A stretch of DNA of 64,000 nucleotides from PALSA-1006 sp036171275 (lineage in GTDB: Bacteria > Pseudomonadota > Gammaproteobacteria > Burkholderiales > Gallionellaceae), in NCBI GenBank assembly GCA_036171275.1, contig JAVHQT010000105.1:1-64000 (forward strand), in the 5' to 3' direction. The notes beneath the pieces were generated by a model. It was not told the origin of the DNA. It saw nothing but the letters and a program-made list of their open reading frames with translations, and did no database searches. Made by a program: the position numbers and the translations under genes. How positions within the stretch are numbered: position 1 is the stretch's first letter; each line of letters begins with the position of its first letter. This document shows positions 1-6,797 of the stretch, piece by piece.

Positions 1-81
1 CCACACCTGCCCGCAAGGGGTAAAGCGGTAAAGGTGCAAGGGGTAAGCTCCCTGCGCTTCGTTCCGCTTCGCTCCACTGCG

Positions 82-981
82 TTACGGGAGCGTTCTGGCA
101 AGACGAAAACCGTTGAGGTCGTTCCGTAGCGCTGGGGCGTATGTGGTGCGATCCGCCGCACGGGTATTCCGCGCGAGGCTGCCCCACGAGCCGCCCCGCA
201 GCACTTTAGAGTCACCGCTACCCGTCCATGCGCTGCCATCACTGGGTGCGCCGTTATAGTTGTCATAGTAAGTGTCTTGCACCCATTCCCAAACGTTACC
301 ACTCATGTCAACTAAGCCAAACGCATTCGCTTGTTTTTGCGCAACTGAATGGGTACGACGTCCACTGTTGCCGTCATACCACGCCACTGCATCCACGCTG
401 TTGCTGCCGCAATAGGTGGTGTAGCTGCCCGCACGGCAGGCATATTCCCATTCGGCTTCTGACGGCAAGCGATAACCGCCGCCTTCGGTTTGGTTTAGCC
501 AGTCAATAAAGGCTTGTGCGTCATGCCAACTCACTTGCACCACGGGCGCGTCATCGCCACCATTGTTGTAGTTAATAAAATCGTCGTTGATCAAGTGGGT
601 GTTACGCGTGTCAGCAATGAAGCGTTTGAATTGACGCAAAGTGACTTCGGTTTTGCCGATCTGAAATGAAGGAATATTGACACCATGTTGCGGGGTTTCG
701 CTACTGCTGGCATTAGAATCGGGATTGTTGCAATCTGGTGCTTGCCCCAGAAAAGCGCGACGTTTGTTTTCTTCGGTCATTAAACACGAACCCATCACAA
801 AACTGCCCGCCGGAAGCGTCACCATGGTGATGCCGTAACGGTTGGTGGTTTCAGGCAGTCGCGATTGCTGTGCCGCAGGTTTTTTAACTTTTTTATGATG
901 CTCTGCCGCTTGGGCGAATGCCGCCGTGAGCGTCAATGCCAAAACGGTACTGAGCAGGGTTAAGTTTCGTTGCAGCGTCAT
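82..981 (-). CDS. Secreted SUMF1/FGE-sulfatase-domain protein
   Basis: Predicted exported 299-residue protein of the formylglycine-generating-enzyme (SUMF1) fold. Residues 1-25 form a signal peptide (basic start, leucine/alanine core, AQA-A cleavage). The domain fills about 48-297 and shows family hallmarks: RLPSEAEWEYA (171-181), GLVDMSGNVWEWV (222-234), VLRGGSW (260-266) and terminal GFRLAR (291-296). True FGE enzymes use a cysteine pair near the C-terminus; the matching stretch here has none, so I infer a non-sulfatase-modifying member, perhaps a binding or structural protein of the periplasm. AAAGGAG lies 6 nt before the ATG. It runs toward the window edge and is separated from alaA only by a short IHF-like repeat. 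Substrate unknown. Confidence 0.85.
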   Translation of the reverse strand: MTLQRNLTLLSTVLALTLTAAFAQAAEHHKKVKKPAAQQSRLPETTNRYGITMVTLPAGSFVMGSCLMTEENKRRAFLGQAPDCNNPDSNASSSETPQHGVNIPSFQIGKTEVTLRQFKRFIADTRNTHLINDDFINYNNGGDDAPVVQVSWHDAQAFIDWLNQTEGGGYRLPSEAEWEYACRAGSYTTYCGSNSVDAVAWYDGNSGRRTHSVAQKQANAFGLVDMSGNVWEWVQDTYYDNYNGAPSDGSAWTGSGDSKVLRGGSWGSLARNTRAADRTTYAPALRNDLNGFRLARTLP

Positions 982-1013
982 ACAGGTCTCCTTTAGTTAG
1001 GAAATATCAATAA

Positions 1014-1026
1014 AATCATGGTGTTA
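1014..1026 (+). repeat. IHF-core repeat copy (one mismatch)
   Basis: AATCATGGTGTTA matches WATCAANNNNTTR with one mismatch. Read on the minus strand it begins with the TAA stop codon of alaA and continues TAACACCATGATTTTATTGA, the extended form of the dispersed repeat. Confidence 0.55.
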
Positions 1027-2274
1027 CGCTTTGCCATGCCGTTTCCGATAACTTTCCAAAAAGCGCGCAATGCGTCCAATCGCTTCGGTCAAGTCGTCGG
1101 CATTGGGCAAAAAGACGATGCGCAGATGGTCGGTATTCGGCCAGTTAAAGCCGCTGCCTTGCACCACCAACACTTTTTCGGTTTCCAACAGTTCCAGAAT
1201 AAATTTCTGATCATTTTCAATCGGGTACATTGCTGGGTCAAAACGCGGAAATAAATACAGCGCGGCTTTGGGTTTGACGCAGGTGACGCCGGGAATGGCA
1301 GTCAACAATTGATGCGCCAAGTCGCGCTGTTTGGTCAGCCGCCCGTTGGGCGCAACCAAGTCGTTAATGCTTTGATAACCGCCGAGCGCAGTTTGGATGG
1401 CAAATTGCCCCGGCACGTTGGAACACAGACGCATGGAAGCTAAAATCGTCAGCCCGTCGATGTAATCTTGCGCATGCCTTTTGTCGCCGGAAACGATCAT
1501 CCAACCGGCACGATAACCGCACGCCCGATAATTTTTCGACAAACCATTCAAGGTGACAAACAGCACGTCGTCCGCCAGCGACGCCATGGAAGTGTGCGTT
1601 GCGCCGTCGTACAACATTTTGTCGTAGATTTCATCGGCAAAAACCAGCAACTGATGCTCACGCGCTAAGTCTATGATTTTATTCAGTAATTCGTCTGAAT
1701 ACAGCGCACCGGTTGGATTATTCGGATTGATGATGACGATGGCGCGGGTATTAGGCGTGATTTTGCGCCGCATATCCGCTAAATCCGGCATCCATTCGTT
1801 TTGCTCGTCGCACAGATAATGGCGCGGCGTGCCGCCACCCAGCGTCACCGCCGCCGTCCACAACGGATAATCGGGCGCGGGCACCAGTACTTCGTCGCCG
1901 GTATTGAGCAGGCCTTGCATCGCCATCACAATCAATTCCGATGCCCCATTGCCGATAAAAATGTCTTCCATGCTGACGCCGGCAATATTTTTTTGTTGCG
2001 CGTAGTGCATGATGGCTTTGCGCGCCGAAAACATGCCTTTGGAATCGGAATAGCCAGACGAATTGGGCAGGTTATGAATCACATCTTGCTGAATTTCTTC
2101 CGGCGCTTCAAAGCCAAACGGCGCGAGATTGCCAATATTTAATTTGATAATCCGATGGCCGTCTTCTTCCATTTGCTTGGAGCGCGCCATAACCGGACCG
2201 CGGATGTCGTAACAGACACTCGCCAGTTTGTTAGATTTTAAAACGGGTCGAATTACGACATTTTCAGTGGACAT
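1024..2274 (-). CDS. alaA: Alanine transaminase, class I aminotransferase (AlaA)
   Basis: PLP-dependent fold-type I aminotransferase of 416 residues, expected to convert pyruvate and glutamate to alanine and 2-oxoglutarate in the cytosol. Visible landmarks: substrate-side GNLAPFGF (48-55), NPNNPTG (183-189), the DEIY segment (214-217) that contacts the cofactor, and the Schiff-base lysine K247 in GLSKNYR. Length and motif spacing match AlaA rather than AspC. It is transcribed divergently from the Mth938-like gene, an arrangement I associate with betaproteobacteria, where homoserine dehydrogenase often lies on the far side; here a SUMF1 gene follows instead. The stop codon falls inside an IHF-like repeat. 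Confidence 0.9.
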   Translation of the reverse strand: MSTENVVIRPVLKSNKLASVCYDIRGPVMARSKQMEEDGHRIIKLNIGNLAPFGFEAPEEIQQDVIHNLPNSSGYSDSKGMFSARKAIMHYAQQKNIAGVSMEDIFIGNGASELIVMAMQGLLNTGDEVLVPAPDYPLWTAAVTLGGGTPRHYLCDEQNEWMPDLADMRRKITPNTRAIVIINPNNPTGALYSDELLNKIIDLAREHQLLVFADEIYDKMLYDGATHTSMASLADDVLFVTLNGLSKNYRACGYRAGWMIVSGDKRHAQDYIDGLTILASMRLCSNVPGQFAIQTALGGYQSINDLVAPNGRLTKQRDLAHQLLTAIPGVTCVKPKAALYLFPRFDPAMYPIENDQKFILELLETEKVLVVQGSGFNWPNTDHLRIVFLPNADDLTEAIGRIARFLESYRKRHGKA

Positions 2275-2482
2275 GCTGTTCTCTCAATTTTTTAGGTATG
2301 ACTGATTTAATCCATTCGTGTTGCGCCAATCGAACCCTAAGGGCTTTTTTGTTTTAAGCGCCTGAAAATGACTGTTCGGATATTTAATTTCAAGCGGCGA
2401 CGAATCCGGTAGAATTCGCGCCTCCCTTGTTTTGGTGGCTCGCAAGGGGGGCAATTCTATCCGAGCCAGCCCTCATCAGCAA

Positions 2483-2863
2483 ATGGAGTTCACCTTGGCA
2501 CTGCAACGTGAAATTAACCCAGGACAAATGGTTTTTAGCAGCTACGGCGACGATTTTGTCAGCATCAACGGACAGCGTTTTAACCAAGCCGTCGTACTCA
2601 CCCCAGATCAAATTTTCACTGATTGGACGGCGACCCGCTTTGCGGAATTAACCGAAGAACACTTTGCTTATTTTGTTGCACAGGCGCCGGAAGTGCTGAT
2701 TTTTGGCACCGGTGCGACGCACCAATTTCCCACCCCCGCCCTGTATCACAGCCTGATTGACGCACACATCGCCATTGAATTTATGAACACGCAAGCCGCT
2801 TGCCGCACTTACAACATTCTGGCCGCCGAAGGCCGAAAAGTCATGGCAGCGGTGCTGATTTAG
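2483..2863 (+). CDS. Mth938-like domain (DUF498/NDUFAF3-type) protein
   Basis: Small cytosolic protein of 126 residues belonging to the Mth938/NDUFAF3 family, whose mitochondrial members assist complex I assembly; the bacterial role is not established. The family signature VLIFGTGATHQFPTP lies near residues 73-87 and a terminal RTYNILAAEGRKV near 108-120. An in-frame TTG at 2432 would add 17 residues of non-family sequence, so ATG 2483 is chosen, although no good ribosome site precedes it. TAGAAT at 2410-2415 followed by GC-rich DNA is a plausible -10 box. It is divergent from alaA. Confidence 0.8.
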   Translation: MEFTLALQREINPGQMVFSSYGDDFVSINGQRFNQAVVLTPDQIFTDWTATRFAELTEEHFAYFVAQAPEVLIFGTGATHQFPTPALYHSLIDAHIAIEFMNTQAACRTYNILAAEGRKVMAAVLI

Positions 2864-2876
2864 CGTTAAGAAAACC

Positions 2877-3008
2877 CTGATTTATTCGGTTCGTGGCGCG
2901 CAAGCAAGGACTGAGACGACGCTGAAAGCGACTAAAACTCCAACAGCGCACGCTCAGCCCTTCTTCTAGCGCAGCGTGAACAATTGATTTATTCAGCGCT
3001 TCCCTAGG
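2877..3008. repeat. Long intergenic palindromic repeat (copy 1)
   Basis: Begins CTGATTTATTCGGTTCGTGG and ends with ATTGATTTATTCAGCGCTTC (2984-3003). The block CTCCAACAGYGCACGCWCAG at 2938 recurs at 36907, and CGGTTCGTGGCGCGC recurs on the minus strand near 30491-30505. It fills the gap between the Mth938-like gene and the VanZ-like gene, which is otherwise empty. Its IHF core is degenerate. Confidence 0.65.
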
Positions 3009-3120
3009 ATGGGGACAAAAAATGAGGGCGTGCTAACCGATCTGAACTCTCAACTTATAAATAGAAGGCATTGCTCGGCGCCTTGCTGCGGCGTGAGAAC
3101 ACATGCTTGTCCTGCTACCG

Positions 3121-4227
3121 TCAGGTATTTTTTGCTGCTCCACTCCGCCATAAATGCGACAGCAAAAGCAGCGGAAAAAGCAGTATGACGGTTTGCGATA
3201 AGCCGTTGTAAGTGAATAAATGTCCAAAGCGCCATTGATATAAGCGCATGGCAGCAGACGGCGCGCCGCTATCCAAAATACCCTGCGTCAACAATAAATA
3301 GCTCAACGCCACTAGCAGGGCAATGCGGGTTAAATCCGGCCGCGCCAACCCGCTAATCGCCGCCATGCAAACAATGCCGATGGTGATACCCAGCATCGCT
3401 TCGCTATCGAGCCACAGCAGCAGCGCCCAAGATTTTAGCAACACAGCGGCTGCGATAAATTTGATCAAGGCAATCAACAACAACAGCAATACCAGCGCGG
3501 AGACGGCGTGGCGGCGCGAGCGAAAAATCGTCAACAACAGCGTGCCAAACATCAACAAATTCAGCCCGACCGCCACACTTTCTAGCCAATGAAATTCATC
3601 TAAAGGGGGTGGCACAAACGGTTGCCGCGCCACTTCGCTGATGAACACATTGCCCAACATGGGCAGCGAGGGATTAATTTGCGCGAACGCCCAACCAACC
3701 ACCAGCGCCAATCCGAAATCGACGGCAGCTTGGCGTTGCATGAGTTCAAAACGCCAGTGCATCAGCTGAAAAATCCACGCGCGTGGCAAAATACTCACGC
3801 CAACGATTCCACCGAATAATGTACCCAAACCATTGATTATTAAGTCTAAATTGGAACTGATTCGATTCGGCAAATAAAGTTGGCTATATTCCATTGCCCC
3901 GGATAACAACAGACCGAGCAGCGTCGCCAGCAGAATACTCAATACGCCGTTGCAGCGCGCGCGCAAGGTCAGCGCCAACAATAAGCCAAACGGCAAATAA
4001 GCCAGAAAATTGCTCACCGCATCAAACCAAGAATAGGTTTGCACCAAAGGAGAGGTCAGCACCGCGAAAAATTCCAGCCCCTGCTCTTTCCAACCCGAGA
4101 ACGGCGTCAGGCTGGCATAGACAATAAATAACGCGTAACCGACGGTTAAATAGCGCCGCAGCAACGCACGCGAACGGCGCGGCTGGCGACTTAAATTGTC
4201 GGTGCTGTCATGGGCTATACCGTTCAT
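3121..4227 (-). CDS. VanZ-like family polytopic membrane protein
   Basis: Integral membrane protein of 368 residues. The N-terminal part (about 28-150) has the VanZ pattern: a first helix GYALFIVYASLTPFSGW (30-46), then FDAVSNFLAYLPFGLLLAL with an Asn-rich polar break, and MEYSQLYLPNRISSNLDLIING, where the conserved E and R-S-N-D residues of the family are visible. The C-terminal half adds about five more hydrophobic helices. VanZ itself lowers teicoplanin susceptibility, but most members have no known function, and none should be assumed here. It stands alone between an intergenic repeat and a palindromic pair, so it is probably monocistronic. Confidence 0.75.
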   Translation of the reverse strand: MNGIAHDSTDNLSRQPRRSRALLRRYLTVGYALFIVYASLTPFSGWKEQGLEFFAVLTSPLVQTYSWFDAVSNFLAYLPFGLLLALTLRARCNGVLSILLATLLGLLLSGAMEYSQLYLPNRISSNLDLIINGLGTLFGGIVGVSILPRAWIFQLMHWRFELMQRQAAVDFGLALVVGWAFAQINPSLPMLGNVFISEVARQPFVPPPLDEFHWLESVAVGLNLLMFGTLLLTIFRSRRHAVSALVLLLLLIALIKFIAAAVLLKSWALLLWLDSEAMLGITIGIVCMAAISGLARPDLTRIALLVALSYLLLTQGILDSGAPSAAMRLYQWRFGHLFTYNGLSQTVILLFPLLLLSHLWRSGAAKNT

Positions 4228-4275
4228 CGTATTGTCTTAGCATGGCTCCGGCCAGCCTTGTCAAATCCACTCATG

Positions 4276-4348
4276 CCGTTCGGGATGAGCTTATCGAAGC
4301 CTGAACCAATGCGGCTCCAGCGCCCTTCGAGCCAAGCAGGGCGAACGG
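4276..4348. repeat. REP-like inverted pair
   Basis: CCGTTCG (4276-4282) and CGAACGG (4342-4348) bracket two half-palindromes: GGATGAGCTTATCGAAGC and GCCCTTCGAGCCAAGCAGGGC split as GCCC/GGGC arms. The GTTCG...GAGC..TCGAA layout resembles REP palindromes common in proteobacteria. It lies between the VanZ-like and pseudouridine synthase genes. A small TTTTAGC/GCTAAAA hairpin follows at 4371-4389. Confidence 0.6.
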
Positions 4349-4412
4349 AGGATTGGTTAACATGTGTACGTTTTAGCGCAAGGCTAAAATTCATTTTTTA
4401 ACCTTTTCGGTT

Positions 4413-5102
4413 TTAGAATCGTTCATAGGCTTGCAAATAACGCCAATGCGCCTGTGCTATTTTACCCATCGACACACGCCCGATGCGCAAGCGTTTCAAG
4501 CTGACCATATTCAATCCAACCTGTTGGCACAGCGCCTGAATTTGCCCAGCTTGAACGCCTTTCAGCGCAAAACGTAAGCGCGTTTCGTTTTGCCAACTGA
4601 CTTTGCCTGGCGGCAAAGCCTGCCCCTTAAACTGCAAACCGTGATTCAAATATTTCAGTCCCTCCGCACTTAATTCGCCCGTCACTTCCGCCACATATTC
4701 TTGCTCAATCGTCGCCGATTCTTCGGTCAGTTTGCGGCTAATCGTCCAATTTTGCGTCCACACTGCCAAGCCCGTCGCTTGCGGATCGAGCGGCAAAACC
4801 ACGTTCAAATTCAGTAAATGATAGTTTAAGGGACGAATACTGCTGTGCATTTCGAGGTCACGGTTATGAGCGTGAATCTGCGTTTGCGGCAGATAATTGA
4901 GCAGCAAAGTCACCGGCGCTAGCGGCTGTAATTGCGCTTCCGGTAGCAGCGCAACCGTCTGCTGCGTCACCATCAATTGCGGCGTTTCCACTACTTCGCC
5001 GTCCACCGTCACCCAGCCACCTGCGATATACAACTCAGCCTCACGGCGCGAACAGGCTAATAATTGGGCGAGGCGTTTGGCTAAACGAATCGGTTCAGTC
5101 AT
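4413..5102 (-). CDS. Divergent S4-domain RNA pseudouridine synthase (RsuA/RluB/RluF type)
   Basis: RNA-modifying enzyme of 229 residues predicted to isomerise a uridine to pseudouridine in rRNA or tRNA. An S4 RNA-binding domain (about 4-60; KRLAQLLACSRREAELYIAGG) is followed by the catalytic domain. The catalytic aspartate is probably D106 in VLPLDPQATGLAV, where the family normally reads GRLD: the arginine is replaced, so activity is less certain. C-terminal QVGLNMVSLKRLRIGRVSMG fits the family KLIRVRIG element. An upstream in-frame ATG (5177) would overlap the divergent VF530 start; ATG 5102 starts directly before the S4 domain. Target site cannot be assigned. Confidence 0.75.
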   Translation of the reverse strand: MTEPIRLAKRLAQLLACSRREAELYIAGGWVTVDGEVVETPQLMVTQQTVALLPEAQLQPLAPVTLLLNYLPQTQIHAHNRDLEMHSSIRPLNYHLLNLNVVLPLDPQATGLAVWTQNWTISRKLTEESATIEQEYVAEVTGELSAEGLKYLNHGLQFKGQALPPGKVSWQNETRLRFALKGVQAGQIQALCQQVGLNMVSLKRLRIGRVSMGKIAQAHWRYLQAYERF

Positions 5103-5165
5103 CTCAGAAATTTCGTACGAAAAAGGAGCGCTATTGTAAACGCTTATCCACGGTAAAATGCGCGC

Positions 5166-5411
5166 ATGGATATTCAACCCAACACCGCAAAACGCCCGCC
5201 CTTGGAAGGCGTGACCTTAGCCGCCATGCTGAACGCGCTGATCGAAAGACTCGGCTGGCAGGCAATGGGCAACGCCGTACCGATTCGCTGTTTCATCCAC
5301 GATCCCAGCCTAAACTCCAGCCTAAAATTTTTGCGGCGCACGCCGTGGGCACGCGAGAAAGTGGAACAACTTTATCTGCGTCACTGCAAAAATATACAAT
5401 ATAAACAATGA
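5166..5411 (+). CDS. VF530-family (DUF2132) small protein
   Basis: 81-residue protein of the VF530 family, small helical proteins reported to bind DNA but without firm function. The whole family core is visible: PLEGVTL (12-18), LGWQAMGNAVPIRCF (29-43) and SLKFLRRTPWAREKVEQLY (52-70). TAAAAT (5154-5159) lies only 6 nt before the ATG, so the message may be leaderless or nearly so. The last codon overlaps the ampG start as ATGA, which implies translational coupling with the permease. It is divergent from the pseudouridine synthase. Confidence 0.8.
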   Translation: MDIQPNTAKRPPLEGVTLAAMLNALIERLGWQAMGNAVPIRCFIHDPSLNSSLKFLRRTPWAREKVEQLYLRHCKNIQYKQ

Positions 5412-6676
5412 CTTATAATAATATCTGGCAAACCTTATTCACCCGCCGCATGGCGATTTGCGTGTTCACAGGCTTTTCTTCTGGCTTACCTTTATACCTG
5501 TTATTCAATCTAGTTCCGGCGTGGTTACGCACCGAGCAGGTGGATTTAAAAACCATCGGATTGTTTGCGCTCATCCAATTTCCTTACACATGGAAATTTT
5601 TATGGTCACCGTTGCTAGACCGTTATTGCTTGCCCATTTTGGGGCGACGGCGCGGCTGGATGGCGCTGACGCAGCTCGGATTATTGGCCGTGATTGCGCT
5701 GCTAGGCGGTTTTTCGCCGCACAGTGACTTAAGCACCATCGCCTGGATTTGCACTTTACTGGCGTTTTTAAGCGCCACGCAAGACATCGTTCTGGATGCG
5801 TATCGGCGCGAATTACTCAGCGACAGCGAACTTGGTTTGGGCAATTCTATCCACGTCAACGCCTACCGCGTCGCAGGGCTAGTGCCCGGTTCACTGGGCT
5901 TGATTTTGGCGGATGTATTGCCGTGGGCGGACGTTTTTGCTATCACCGCCTTGTTTATGTTGCCAGGAATTTTGCTCACTTTGCGCGTTGCCGAACCGGC
6001 AAACGGGGTCGTGCCTAATAGTTTACGCGCAGCGGTAATTGACCCGTTTCGGGAATTCATCTCGCGGCAAGGATTGCGTAGTGCATTGATTATATTGACT
6101 TTTATGTTTTTATATAAACTTGGCGACAGTATGTGCACCGCGCTCGCAACACCGTTTTATATCGACATGGGCTTTAGCAAAACACAAATCGGGCTCATCG
6201 CCAAAAACGCCGGTTTGTGGCCAGCGGTTATCGGCGGACTACTCGGCGGCTTGTGGATGGTCAAAATTGGCATCAACCGTGCGCTGTGGTTATTTGGCGT
6301 GGTGCAAGTACTGTCAATTTTAGGTTTTGCTTGGCTGGCATCGTTCGGACACCACACCGAAATTAGTAGCGTGGAACTGACACAACTGGCGCTGGTAATC
6401 GGGCTGGAAGCACTGGGCGTGGGCTTGGGCACAGCAGCATTCGTTGCCTATATCGCTCGCAGCACGCATCCGGCATACACCGCGACGCAATTTGCATTAT
6501 TCACCAGCCTTGCCGCCATGCCGCGCACTTTCGCCAATGCCGCCACGGGTTGGTTGGTGGAAAGTTTAGGCTGGTACGGATTTTTTATGGTGTGCGCCCT
6601 ACTCGCTTTGCCGGGCATGGTGTTGTTGCTCAAAGTTGCGCCATGGCATGAGCAAGAAATTCACTTGTCCCGCTGA
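5408..6676 (+). CDS. ampG: AmpG-type muropeptide permease (MFS)
   Basis: 422-residue inner-membrane transporter of the major facilitator superfamily, AmpG branch, expected to import GlcNAc-anhydroMurNAc peptides for peptidoglycan recycling. About 12 hydrophobic helices are visible. Typical residues include GFSSGLPLYLLFNLVPAWL (18-36), the inter-helix QFPYTWKFLWSPLLDRY (53-69) and SATQDIVLDAYRRELL (121-136), which match AmpG better than sugar-type MFS members. It overlaps the VF530 gene by 4 nt and is followed after 121 nt by the large 14-residue-repeat protein. No beta-lactamase or ampD gene is nearby. Confidence 0.85.
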   Translation: MTYNNIWQTLFTRRMAICVFTGFSSGLPLYLLFNLVPAWLRTEQVDLKTIGLFALIQFPYTWKFLWSPLLDRYCLPILGRRRGWMALTQLGLLAVIALLGGFSPHSDLSTIAWICTLLAFLSATQDIVLDAYRRELLSDSELGLGNSIHVNAYRVAGLVPGSLGLILADVLPWADVFAITALFMLPGILLTLRVAEPANGVVPNSLRAAVIDPFREFISRQGLRSALIILTFMFLYKLGDSMCTALATPFYIDMGFSKTQIGLIAKNAGLWPAVIGGLLGGLWMVKIGINRALWLFGVVQVLSILGFAWLASFGHHTEISSVELTQLALVIGLEALGVGLGTAAFVAYIARSTHPAYTATQFALFTSLAAMPRTFANAATGWLVESLGWYGFFMVCALLALPGMVLLLKVAPWHEQEIHLSR

Positions 6677-6797
6677 GGAAATTGGTTTGACATGAAATGC
6701 AGCCTTTTTCCCGCTCTATTCCTCGCTTGCTAATTTTCCAATTCGCTTAACTTAGCGTCATGCCAGTTTGTTGGTCATTTCGTGAATGAGGTTAATC

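Noticed and set aside
5142..5152. TTATCCACG upstream of the VF530 gene as a DnaA box
   Set aside because: Last base differs from the consensus and it stands alone.
6687..6720. TTGACA before the repeat-protein gene as a promoter
   Set aside because: No -10 sequence at an acceptable distance.
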